From: Pseudomarimonas salicorniae
Lineage (GTDB): Bacteria > Pseudomonadota > Gammaproteobacteria > Xanthomonadales > Xanthomonadaceae
DNA: 64,000 nucleotides
Reading direction: 5' to 3'
NCBI RefSeq assembly: GCF_023156535.1
Contig: NZ_JALNMH010000006.1
Span: forward strand, 124,001 to 188,000
A model generated the notes under the pieces. That model ran no database searches and had not been told where the DNA came from. It saw nothing but the letters and a program-made list of their open reading frames with translations. Position numbers and translations under genes: made by a program. Of this stretch, positions 8,514-16,424 are shown one piece after another (position 1 is the stretch's first letter; every line of letters begins with the position of its first letter).

Positions 8514-9392
8514 TTAGCCCTGTATCACCAGACCTTTCAGACGTTTGTCGAAGGCTGCAGCCAGAGAATCCTTTGATCCGAGAGGGATATAAACGAGCAG
8601 CATTCTGATCTGGTTCGGGAGGCCAGACTCACTGAGTCTGTCCCGGTAGCTGACCAGTTCCTTGAGAACTGCTGACAGGTACTCCTCCGTATGGGCTTTG
8701 TGGGTTCCGATCGCACCGCTGTCGCATGCAATGCAGACTGGAAAGACCGCGTTGCTGAACAGCGCATCGAGCGAAGTCTGGCTGGCGAGCAATTTGCGTA
8801 TCGCATCGGCGTGCGGTAGGTGCTTCGATACCTGAGGCCCGAGAAGCAGCTTTTCATGGCGCAGGAATCCTGCGTCGATGTGCTGCTTGACAGACTGAAT
8901 GGCGGAGGCGACTGCCTCCAGGCCGCTCTTGTAGAACTTAGATTCGCCCAGCCAGATTTCGAACTGATCCTTTTGCAGGTACCGAACATGAACCATATCA
9001 AACGACTTCACGACGTCGTTCGATGACGTCTTGTAGAAGACGCGTGGGGCGAGCGGGATGGTGTCAAAGAAGGAGCGGCAGATCGCATGAAGCACGATCT
9101 CTCCGAACTCTCCACGCTTCGCATATTTGTCGGTCGAGTACACGCGGACCGCAGCCTCTTTCAGGCGGACATACATGTTCCCATGGTTGATGTCGAGTTC
9201 GTCTTCGCGTAGTGCGTAGTCCGCGATCCACTCGATCATGTGATCGGCGAAGGCAGCGCATCGCCATTGCTCAACTTCAAATCCTGCGCAGTAGCTCTCG
9301 TGCGACCAGGGCTTGTCTGTGGAGCTCAGGCGCACGAGCAGCGGCTCGGGAAGACGTGCGGCCGGAGAAGGGTGCAGAGAGTGTCTGCTCAT
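8514..9392 (-). CDS. hamA: Hachiman defence system DUF1837 nuclease-like HamA
   Basis: This is a DUF1837-family protein of 292 residues from ATG 9392. That start forms an ATGA overlap with the stop of the upstream gene; a longer in-frame extension would run into that gene and is rejected. PD-(D/E)xK-type residues are visible: Glu95 and Glu98 in RGEFGEIV, Asp132 in KSFDMVHV, and Glu150-x-Lys152 in WLGESKFY. In characterised Hachiman systems HamA is the effector nuclease, activated when HamB senses aberrant DNA, and it causes broad DNA degradation. All expected active-site positions are present, so the system looks intact. The gene is AT-richer than its neighbours. Confidence 0.9.
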   Translation of the reverse strand: MSRHSLHPSPAARLPEPLLVRLSSTDKPWSHESYCAGFEVEQWRCAAFADHMIEWIADYALREDELDINHGNMYVRLKEAAVRVYSTDKYAKRGEFGEIVLHAICRSFFDTIPLAPRVFYKTSSNDVVKSFDMVHVRYLQKDQFEIWLGESKFYKSGLEAVASAIQSVKQHIDAGFLRHEKLLLGPQVSKHLPHADAIRKLLASQTSLDALFSNAVFPVCIACDSGAIGTHKAHTEEYLSAVLKELVSYRDRLSESGLPNQIRMLLVYIPLGSKDSLAAAFDKRLKGLVIQG

Positions 9393-10102
9393 GGCGCCCC
9401 ACACCCCTCCACCGTCATCGAATACGGCACATACAGCAGCAGCTCCAACGGCCCCACCCGCTCCCATTCAATCCGGCTGTTCAGCCCCTCCAGCGCCACC
9501 TCGCAGCCTTCGCCCATGGTCTTGCGCAGGCGCTGGGAGTCGGCGGCGATGGCGTCGATCAGTTCGTAGCGGTAGCGCTCGGGGCGGCGCATGCCGAGGG
9601 CGGTGTCGGGTTCGAGCTCGATCTCGGTTCGGCCGACCATCGGGGTCTCGCGCAGGAAGTCGCGCAGGCGTTCGATCTGGGCCGTCTCGTCGCCGTCGAT
9701 ATCGACGCGCACGCGCAGCTGGACGCGGCCGGTGTCGGGGCGCTTGGGGTCTTCGACCAGGTTCAGGGCCGGGGAGTCGGGCTTGAGGGTCTGGGCGTAG
9801 CCGTCGTCATGGATCACGGCATAGCGCTTGCCGGCGCGGGTGATCAGCTTGCGCACGGTGGCGTCGACCTCGCTGCGCCGGCCTGCCTCGCTGCGGGTGT
9901 CGTTGACCAGGGTGAAACCCTGTGAGAGGTAGTCGCCGCGCTTGGTGATGGCAACGGCCGGCACGTCGAGCAGGTCGCGGTAGCTGATCCGGCTGCCGGT
10001 GACCTCGATGCGATCAAGCGAGAAGCCTTCGTCCTCGGCCTGCGCCGGCCCGAAAGCTAGCCATGCCGCGCACACCAGGCACCACAGGGCGTTGCGCGGC
10101 AT
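9389..10102 (-). CDS. conserved secreted protein of unknown function
   Basis: A 237-residue protein with a Sec signal peptide (MPRNALWCLVCAAWLAFG, AQA cleavage region). The mature part begins EGFSLDRIEVTGSRISYRD, which resembles the plug-like start of TonB-dependent receptors, but the protein is far too short for a receptor and ends in alternating hydrophobic/charged strands. I do not recognise a named family; it is probably a periplasmic protein. GC and codon use match the chromosome, unlike the hamA gene that begins inside its stop codon. AGGA lies 9-12 bp before the ATG. Its C-terminal residues could have been altered by insertion of the defence genes. Confidence 0.65.
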   Translation of the reverse strand: MPRNALWCLVCAAWLAFGPAQAEDEGFSLDRIEVTGSRISYRDLLDVPAVAITKRGDYLSQGFTLVNDTRSEAGRRSEVDATVRKLITRAGKRYAVIHDDGYAQTLKPDSPALNLVEDPKRPDTGRVQLRVRVDIDGDETAQIERLRDFLRETPMVGRTEIELEPDTALGMRRPERYRYELIDAIAADSQRLRKTMGEGCEVALEGLNSRIEWERVGPLELLLYVPYSMTVEGCGAP

Positions 10103-10338
10103 CGGGCGGGGTCCTTAAGTGGCGATTGGGCGGAGGATTGCCGTGGTTGCGATCAGATGTCAACGGTTTGGGAATTTGGGGTGGGGTGCTAAGGGGTTTG
10201 GCTGTGGCCTTGGGGGGGGCTACCCCCTCCCGGCCTCCCCCTGCGCGCCCTGCGGGCGCGGAAGGGGAGGAGTTGGGGGGTGGGCTTGAAGGGGGACTGA
10301 GGTGAGGTGGGATCCTGCGGTCGCGGGCGAGCCCGCTC
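10103..10338. repeat. GC-rich dispersed repeat copy 2 (10213-10279) and a half REP
   Basis: The interval holds an inverted copy of the 2085-2142 repeat. Next to it is a half REP unit, GCGGGCGAGCCCGCTCCTAC (about 10323-10342), that reaches the stop region of the neighbouring hydrolase gene. No gene is visible. Confidence 0.65.
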
Positions 10339-11247
10339 CTACAGGGAAGCGGTGTCGAAGGCTTGGGTGAAGTGGTCGACGACAAGTTGGCTGAAGCGGT
10401 CGGGGAATTCCTCGTGGACGAAGAGTTTGCCGCCTTCGATTTCGATCAGCTCGGTGGGGCCGGCAAACTGGGTGACCATGCGTTGGGCGGCGTCGAGCTT
10501 GAACCAGGGATCCTTCGTGCCCCAGATCAGCCGGACCGGGGCGCTGATCTTCTGGTGGGCTTCGTAGCAGCCGTCGAAGTCTTCTGCGCGCAGCTTGTCG
10601 GCGAGGACGAAGATGCCGGCGAAGCGTCGGCCGTCGCGGGCCAGCGGGCGCAGGAAGAGATCTGCGAGTTCCCTTCGGAGGGCTGGATCGGTGGCGCTGC
10701 TCAGCCAGGCCTTCTCGCGGACGGAGGCGAACTGCAGGCCGAGGCGCATGATCGTCCTCGCGCCGAACTGGCGGCCCTTGCGCAGCGCGGCGTGGAACAG
10801 GCGGGAGTAGTCCTTCGGCGTTTCGGTGTTGCCCAGGGCGAGGCCGGCGATGCGCTGGGGCATCTCGGCGGCGACCTTGCGCGCAAAGCCGCCGCCGCTG
10901 TCAAAGGCGACGAAGCCGAAGCGCTCGGCGAGGTCCATCCTCTGCAGCGCCTGCCTGAGGCAGGTCGTCAGGCCATCGCAGCCGCGTGGGGTGTCCTCGC
11001 TCCACGTGCTGCGCCCGGAGCCGGGCAGGTCGATGACATGGCAGGTGAAGTGTTGGGCGAGCACCGGCACGATGCGCCGCCAGGTGCGGCCATCCACCGG
11101 CCATCCGTGCACCAGCACCAGATCGGGCCCGCGGCCGATGACCCAGTAGGGCAGGCGGCTGTGGCCCAGGTCGATCCAGCGCCCGGGCTCGGCCATCAGC
11201 TGATGGGCGATGTCCATGCCCGCCACCCGCTCGGTGAAGCTGTTCAT
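10339..11247 (-). CDS. alpha/beta hydrolase, epoxide hydrolase/dehalogenase-like
   Basis: A 302-residue single-domain alpha/beta hydrolase. The oxyanion-hole motif is HGWP (47-50). The nucleophile elbow reads VAFDSGGG, which aligns Asp116 with the Asp nucleophile of epoxide hydrolases and haloalkane dehalogenases rather than Ser. The acid is probably Asp in IWGTKDPWF and the base His in GGKLFVHEEFP, giving an Asp-Asp-His triad. The large cap region lies between about residues 135 and 225. The substrate cannot be told from sequence. AGGAG lies 6 bp before ATG 11247. There is no signal peptide, so it is cytoplasmic. The neighbouring GNAT gene is on the same strand but 116 bp away, so co-transcription is uncertain. 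Confidence 0.8.
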   Translation of the reverse strand: MNSFTERVAGMDIAHQLMAEPGRWIDLGHSRLPYWVIGRGPDLVLVHGWPVDGRTWRRIVPVLAQHFTCHVIDLPGSGRSTWSEDTPRGCDGLTTCLRQALQRMDLAERFGFVAFDSGGGFARKVAAEMPQRIAGLALGNTETPKDYSRLFHAALRKGRQFGARTIMRLGLQFASVREKAWLSSATDPALRRELADLFLRPLARDGRRFAGIFVLADKLRAEDFDGCYEAHQKISAPVRLIWGTKDPWFKLDAAQRMVTQFAGPTELIEIEGGKLFVHEEFPDRFSQLVVDHFTQAFDTASL

Positions 11248-11363
11248 GGGCGCTCCTGGGTCGACCGTTGCGGCACGTTACCGGACGGGGCGGGTGGGGC
11301 GAGGGCGGGGGCGCGTTCTAAACGCGCGCTGCGCGGCGCCGGGTGCCGGGATGCGGGGATGAC

Positions 11364-11843
11364 TCAGCCTGGCGCCGGGCGCTGCATCAGGAACTCGTGG
11401 TCGTCCTCGCCAACGGTCTCGAATCCAAGTTTGGCGTAGAGAAACCGTGCCGGGTTGGCCTTGAGCACCTTGAGGGTCAGCGCGACCCCTTGAGATTCGG
11501 CCTCGGCGATCAGCTGCTGCAGGAGACGGCTGCCCGCGCCCTGGCCCTGCATGCGGGGGCCAAGCTGCAGCTGGATGATCTCCCAGCTGTCGGTGCCGCG
11601 CGCCAGCTTGAGCAGGCCGATCGGTTCGCCCCCATCGCACAGCACTTCCGCGCAGTCGAAGCGATGCATCACCCGGGCGAGGTTGTCCTCCGCGGTGCAG
11701 CGGATGCCGCTGGCTTCCAGATGCGCATCCATCGTCGCGCTGCGCAGTGCAAGCAGGAAGGGGATGTCCGCTTCAGCGGCTGGGCGTCGTGTCAGTGGGG
11801 AGGCAGGTGGCATGGGGTGGTTGGGGGTGTCGGTGGGGCGCAT
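11364..11843 (-). CDS. GNAT-family N-acetyltransferase
   Basis: A 159-residue GNAT protein. The acetyl-CoA loop is LGPRMQGQGAGSRLLQQL (Q-x-x-G-x-G type) and a typical C-terminal strand follows: FLYAKLGFETVGEDDHEF. The acceptor is unknown. The first ATG at 11843 lies inside a degraded REP palindrome; ATG 11813 (MPPASPLTRR) is an equally plausible start and is free of the repeat. Neither has a clear ribosome-binding site. Confidence 0.75.
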   Translation of the reverse strand: MRPTDTPNHPMPPASPLTRRPAAEADIPFLLALRSATMDAHLEASGIRCTAEDNLARVMHRFDCAEVLCDGGEPIGLLKLARGTDSWEIIQLQLGPRMQGQGAGSRLLQQLIAEAESQGVALTLKVLKANPARFLYAKLGFETVGEDDHEFLMQRPAPG

Positions 11844-12344
11844 ATTGGACGCGAGCGCAGGGTGTCGTCATGCCATAGAGCGAGGTGAATCCGAAGCCCT
11901 GCGGTCGCGGGCGAGCCCACTCCCACAGACAAGCCGAAGTGCCCCGCGCCACCGTAGCGCCGCGGCCCTGCGAATGTAGGAGCGCACATGGGCGCGACCG
12001 CAGGGTGCCGTCGTGCCACAAACCGGAGCAGATCCGGAGCGCCGCGGTCGCGGCCGTGTCCGCTCTTACAAAGAAGCCCGGCTCGCCGAACGGCCAGGAG
12101 TGCCGCTGCTCTGTGGGAGTGCCCTTGGGCGCGACCGCGGGGTGTCGTCATGCCACAGACCGGGGTGGATCCGCAGCGTCGCGGTCGCGGCCGTGTCCGC
12201 TCCTACAACAGAGCCCGGTCCGCCGAACGGCCAGGCGCGCCGCTGCTCTGTGGGAGTGCCCTTGGGCGCGACCGCGGGGTGTCGCTGTGCCACAGACCGA
12301 AGCAAATCCGCAGCCTCGCGGTCGCGGGCAAGCCCGCTCCTACA
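11832..12344. repeat. array of four 96-bp REP-like palindromes, period about 137 bp
   Basis: Units lie at 11832-11927 (degraded left arm), 11975-12070, 12112-12207 and 12249-12344. The last three start exactly 137 bp apart, each 96 bp long with 41-bp linkers that are themselves similar (ending GCCGCTGCTC). Each unit is a long imperfect palindrome starting TGTRGGAG and ending in its complement (CTCCYACA or CTCTTACA), with an inner CGCGACCGC/GCGGTCGCG pair. They resemble REP families with a terminal GTAG known in Stenotrophomonas and relatives. The stretch 12345-12399 holds nothing else. Confidence 0.85.
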
Positions 12345-12399
12345 GGGAAGCGGAAAGGCTTGGGCCCAGGGAGGAGTGGAGGCGCGTTTGGGATGCGGC

Positions 12400-12921
12400 C
12401 TACTTGGCGCGGTGCCAGATCATGCGGGCTTCGAGCTTGCCGGCCCAGTCGGGCTTGCTGCCGTCGGGGTAGGTTTCGTCGTGGAGGGTCAGGGTCAGCA
12501 CGTCGCCGTCGAGGTGCAGGCGAAAGAACTGCTGGCCGCCTTCGAAGCCCGGCACCTTGGCGATCCGGGCTCGGGTGCTGAGGGTGGTGGCGTCGCGGGT
12601 GTAGGTGCCGGCGTTGAAGGCGATCGAGCGGAAGGCCGACAGCGCCTCGGCGTCGCTGGGCCCCGCCAGCACCTTGAACGGCTCGCGCGGGGTCGCGGCG
12701 GTGATCCAGCTGATCGAGTAGTGCGCCTCGCCCAGCAGCAGAAATCCGCCCGGCGCCGGGGCCAGCTTGTGGGTCTTCCCGTTTTGCTGCCAATGCAGCT
12801 CGCGCAGTTCCCAGCCGCCGAGCAGCGGGTTTGTCTTAACGGGTGGTTGCGTGGATGCGGCGGCGGAGGAGGCGATGGCCATACCGAGCAGGCAGAGCGT
12901 CAGCAGGCGGATAAGGTTCAT
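12400..12921 (-). CDS. exported lipocalin-like protein
   Basis: A 173-residue protein with a Sec signal peptide (MNLIRLLTLCLLGMAIASSAAAS). The mature part begins NPLLGGWELRELHW, a typical opening of bacterial lipocalin-like domains, and continues as alternating beta-strands (GGFLLLGEAHYSISW, FRLHLDGDVLTLTLHDE). Such proteins form a small beta-barrel and may bind a hydrophobic ligand in the periplasm; the ligand is unknown. It stands alone between a REP array and a gene-poor gap. Confidence 0.65.
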   Translation of the reverse strand: MNLIRLLTLCLLGMAIASSAAASTQPPVKTNPLLGGWELRELHWQQNGKTHKLAPAPGGFLLLGEAHYSISWITAATPREPFKVLAGPSDAEALSAFRSIAFNAGTYTRDATTLSTRARIAKVPGFEGGQQFFRLHLDGDVLTLTLHDETYPDGSKPDWAGKLEARMIWHRAK

Positions 12922-13350
12922 GGGCGGGGCTCGAAGCGGATGGGAGGGCGCAAGGCTGCCCGTTGATCCGCTTGTCGATCAATCGATGGGTGGGCGGTTC
13001 GTCGGCGCGAGGGCTCAGCTGGGCGCAGGGGTTGGGAAGTCGCCAGAGTCGGCACAGTGTCGCGCCCATCCGGAACAAGCCGCCGATGCACGCGAGGCGC
13101 CCGGGGGGCAGCGCGTCACGACGGCGGGCGCTCGCAATGTGTGTGGCGTTGACTCGGGCTGGCGTTGTGGCTGGATGGAAATGTACAAGGCTGGGCAGCA
13201 GGACGGATTCGCGCGAGACGGCGCGCTCGATGCCATGTGGCCAGGGGCTCAACGTCCGAGCCCGCTACGCGTAGGGTGGAATCGCCCTGCGCCCCCGGGC
13301 ATTCAGGACGCGCGCAATGGGCCCGGGTTTACGTATCCTTGAACAGGAGC
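12922..13350. other. intergenic, no gene seen
   Basis: About 430 bp between divergently transcribed genes. Open frames here overlap on both strands and lack domains or start signals. The promoters of the two flanking genes should lie here, but no convincing -35/-10 pair was found. Confidence 0.5.
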
Positions 13351-14853
13351 ATGGGTCCGAAACCAGGGTGGAACGGCATGAGGTCATCGCAGTCGGCCTG
13401 CGCGCAAGCTGTCTTCATCGTGGTGCTGGCGCTGTGCGCGCTTCATCCGAGCTGCGGGCATGCGCAGGTCAGCTATTACGTCGACCCGGTCAACGGCGAT
13501 GATGCGCAGTCGGGCTCGCTGGCAGCGCCCTGGAGATCCTTCCGCAATATCATCTCCTACTACCATCCCAGCTTCCGCCCCCCACAATGGGTGCGCGTTC
13601 AACCGGGGGATACGCTGTTCCTCATGGAGGGCGTGCACGACACCATCCTCCATCCCGGTGGTGATGGCGGCGCAGCGGACGGCGGTGCGTACCTGATCTA
13701 CTTCCGCGGTGAGCAAGGGAGCCCGGACCGGCCGATCCGGATCAGTGCGTTCGCCAACGCCCGCCCGATCCTCGACCCGGGTGGGGCTGGACACGGAGTC
13801 CACATTCAGCAGGGCAGCCATTTCGACATCTCGGGAATCTCGGTTCGCAATGCCTATTCGCCAGGCGAGGGCGGGGGCATCACCCTGGCGGATGTCTCAG
13901 GCGTGCGGGTGCATGGTGTCGAGGTCCACTCCACCGACGGCGTCGACAACAACAATGTGTCGGGCCTGCACTGCAATGGGTGCCGTGACATCGAGATCTT
14001 CGGAAGTCGCTTCTACGACAACTACGACCGCACCAATGCGGACACCGGCGGGCAGAGCACGCCGAATAGCTCCAACATGGTGTTCTTCCGCGGCGAAAAC
14101 GTGAGCGTCCACGACAACGAGTTCTTCAATTCGGTGCCGATCACGGCGTCAAGATCGGGTATGTGCCTGAAGTACAAACACGCGAGCGGCAACCCCGCTG
14201 GATACTTCCGTGTCTATAACAATGTCTTCAGAAACTGCAAGCACGCCGCCCTGCAGACCGGAACCGCAAATACCCACTTCCACGATAACGTTGTCATCGA
14301 CTCGGGGCCGGTGCAGTCGATGGATCTTGGAGGGCCCACGCATCAGACCAACCAGCTGTTCGAGTTCAACACGATCTATCGATCGGGCGGCATCCAGGTC
14401 GATCCGACAGTCGATTGGCGGGATGCGGATTTCCCGGATGACCCCAGCAATATCGTCATCCGCCACAACATCGTGTACGACACGGCGCCTGCCTACCATC
14501 AGGAGAACGGACTGATCAATATCGGGACGTATATGAGCGATGCGCTCTATGCCGAGATCGAGCCGGAGTTGACGCTGGAAGCAAACTGCTACTTCAATCC
14601 GGGTCGTGCGGTGCAGTTGAACATCGGTGCGGCCAATGGGGGTGGCTTTGGCATTCTCGGCGGCCAGTACACGCTAGCCGAATGGCAGCAGGGGCTGGGG
14701 TTCGATCTCGACTCCCGGGAAGCTGACCCCCTGTTCGCGGACGCGGATACCGGCGACTTCCGGCCCGCCCCGTCCGGTCCCTGTGCCGGCATGGGGGTGT
14801 TTGCCCGCGACACAGGCCGCATCTTCGCAGACGGTTTCGAGCTGCCGGGCTAG
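13351..14853 (+). CDS. secreted right-handed parallel beta-helix protein
   Basis: About 500 residues from ATG 13351; ATG 13378 is an alternative whose signal peptide is tidier (MRSSQSACAQAVFIVVLALC, cleavage near HAQ). The mature part opens with YYVDPVNGDDAQSGSLAAPW, typical of pectate-lyase-like exported proteins. A long run of PbH1-type rungs follows (GISVRNAY, GVRVHGVEVH, DIEIFGSRFYDN, NVSVHDNEFFNS, YFRVYNNVFRN). Such folds include polysaccharide lyases and adhesins; no catalytic assignment is possible here. The protein ends IFADGFELPG, a short tail of the kind often seen on secreted proteins in this bacterial order. A TGACCCC repeat lies just after the stop. Confidence 0.8.
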   Translation: MGPKPGWNGMRSSQSACAQAVFIVVLALCALHPSCGHAQVSYYVDPVNGDDAQSGSLAAPWRSFRNIISYYHPSFRPPQWVRVQPGDTLFLMEGVHDTILHPGGDGGAADGGAYLIYFRGEQGSPDRPIRISAFANARPILDPGGAGHGVHIQQGSHFDISGISVRNAYSPGEGGGITLADVSGVRVHGVEVHSTDGVDNNNVSGLHCNGCRDIEIFGSRFYDNYDRTNADTGGQSTPNSSNMVFFRGENVSVHDNEFFNSVPITASRSGMCLKYKHASGNPAGYFRVYNNVFRNCKHAALQTGTANTHFHDNVVIDSGPVQSMDLGGPTHQTNQLFEFNTIYRSGGIQVDPTVDWRDADFPDDPSNIVIRHNIVYDTAPAYHQENGLINIGTYMSDALYAEIEPELTLEANCYFNPGRAVQLNIGAANGGGFGILGGQYTLAEWQQGLGFDLDSREADPLFADADTGDFRPAPSGPCAGMGVFARDTGRIFADGFELPG

Positions 14854-15292
14854 TGAGACGCGGAGACGCGGGGGTCAGAGTGCACTTTCCGGGGCAGGGT
14901 TCGGCGCACTGTTCGGACGCATGACCCGGTTTTCGCAGCCGTGGTTGCCCCACGCGTTGAGATCTCTCCGTGCAGGCGTGGGAGCAAAGCTGGCTGCCGC
15001 ATTGAGGAATGCCGTGCGCCGACAGGAGTCTGCCGTCGCCGGAGGCGGTGTTGATCCAGGTGCCGACTCTGACGAATTTGCGGCTGGCGGCTACCGTCAG
15101 AGCAGAAGAAGCGCATCTAAGCATGTGACTTCACGGTCAGCGCCCGGCCTTTCCGCAAGTGCCCGCGGAGACACTGGCATCCGCCCCACGCACACCTGGT
15201 GCAAGAGCTGCCCTGTGCGATCTCGCGACGGGGAACTGCGCCTTGCTCCCCGCCTTCTTACACCTGCTTCCCGCTCGCTGCTGTAAAGCCCA
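14854..15292. other. intergenic, no gene seen
   Basis: About 440 bp between convergent genes. Apart from the inverted TGACCCC repeat, nothing with coding character is visible. It could contain decayed mobile-element sequence, but no transposase motif is readable. Confidence 0.5.
14868..14890 (-). repeat. TGACCCC short repeat, copy 5, inverted
   Basis: GGGGTCAGAGTGCACTTTCC is the reverse complement of copy 1 at 4189-4208, including the GGAAAGTGCACTC part. It lies 15 bp beyond the beta-helix gene stop. Confidence 0.7.
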
Positions 15293-16210
15293 TCAGTACA
15301 GTCGCACAGCCTCTGATCGCCAGCCCCACAACAGGCGTGCCATCGTCGGAGAGATGTCGTGGTGACTGAATTCGTCGACAACCAGCCCGAACTGTCCGCC
15401 GAGCATGAATGCTCGCCTTTCCACGAAGGGGCGGTAGGTGTGGGCGAGGTCCCCAGAGAAGCAGCACGGGTCATGTCGTATCAGCACTTGAAACTGCTCC
15501 CGCCCTTCTGACGCGGCCATCAGATAAAGCTCGATGTAGCCGACACTCAATCCGGGCAGGGACTGCTCGTAGTCCCACATGGAGTTCGGCACCACGCGCG
15601 TCAGGTAGTCCGGCAGCGATCCTGCTATCGGGTAGCTCCGCGCGATGCGCGTGTCCATGGCAGCGTACAGAACAGTCGCCCAGCCCCCACCCGATAGCCC
15701 GGTCATGATGATCTCGTCGTACTCCTTCAGGCTGGTGGCATAGTTCAGGCCAAGCGCCACCGGCTCAAGAAACGGCCGCAACGGGTACTTCTCTTCGGCG
15801 AAGCGGGAGTGGTCGCCGCCCGGCATGTTGACCGCGAGTACGTCAAAGCCTACGTCTCGTAGCGCCGTGACACCGAAGGCCTTCTCTGCGACCTCGTCAT
15901 GTCCGCCGTGGTAGATCGCGAGCGAACGCGTAGGTTTGGCGGCACTGAGCATGGTCGCGCGTACCAGCTTTCGCTCCTGTGGAAGCGGGCCGCCGAAGAC
16001 GTCCTGAATCAACCCCGCCCGTAGCCTTTGCACATCATCAACCGTGCGAACCTTTGTCTTGAGCTCAAAATTCGGTACCACCAGTGGCGCTGGCACGAAA
16101 GGTTCCGGTTGCGAACAGGTCCAGTAGGGTTGTAGCTGTCGGAAGTTCCACCCCCATGCAGCAAGCGCGACCACCACGAGGATCGCGACGATGACTTTGT
16201 CTCTCCGCAC
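15293..16210 (-). CDS. membrane-anchored alpha/beta hydrolase
   Basis: A 305-residue protein. The N-terminal segment VIVAILVVVALAAWGWNF (about 6-23) is an uncleaved anchor. The hydrolase core has a nucleophile elbow GLSGGGWATV with Ser173, an oxyanion region IYHGGHDEV, and a candidate catalytic His in DEFSHHDIS near residue 285. The GGHxE and NMPGGDHS segments resemble dienelactone-hydrolase or prolyl-oligopeptidase-like esterases; the substrate is unknown. The active site probably faces the periplasm. GGAG sits 6-9 bp before ATG 16210. Composition is less GC-rich than in the flanking genes, a possible sign of transfer. It stands alone. Confidence 0.7.
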   Translation of the reverse strand: MRRDKVIVAILVVVALAAWGWNFRQLQPYWTCSQPEPFVPAPLVVPNFELKTKVRTVDDVQRLRAGLIQDVFGGPLPQERKLVRATMLSAAKPTRSLAIYHGGHDEVAEKAFGVTALRDVGFDVLAVNMPGGDHSRFAEEKYPLRPFLEPVALGLNYATSLKEYDEIIMTGLSGGGWATVLYAAMDTRIARSYPIAGSLPDYLTRVVPNSMWDYEQSLPGLSVGYIELYLMAASEGREQFQVLIRHDPCCFSGDLAHTYRPFVERRAFMLGGQFGLVVDEFSHHDISPTMARLLWGWRSEAVRLY

Positions 16211-16424
16211 AGCGTTCTCCGAACGGCGTCGATTGACTACTGCAGGCAGGTTTCAGGTCTGCGTCCACGTTTGCCTGCTGTCCTGCAGCCTGCCATGGTC
16301 ATCAAGTACAGCACATACAGCAACAGTTTCGACGGCCTCGCTCTCTCAAAGCCGTGCCGCCCGTTTGCCTGCTTTGGCGCTGCCTCGCAGCCCCCACTGA
16401 AGCGCCGCGCGCCGTAGCTGTTTG

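Noticed and set aside
9393-9467. Longer HamA starting at 9467
   Set aside because: It would overlap the upstream gene by about 80 bp and add a Gly/Ala/Val-rich stretch; the ATGA junction at 9392 is a better start.
10339-11247. Classical serine esterase assignment
   Set aside because: The nucleophile elbow places Asp, not Ser, at the catalytic position (FDSGG aligned with HDWGG-type motifs).
11832-12344. REP-associated tyrosine transposase (RAYT) near the arrays
   Set aside because: No Y1-type transposase motif (HUH plus catalytic Tyr) was found in any frame near this or the other arrays.
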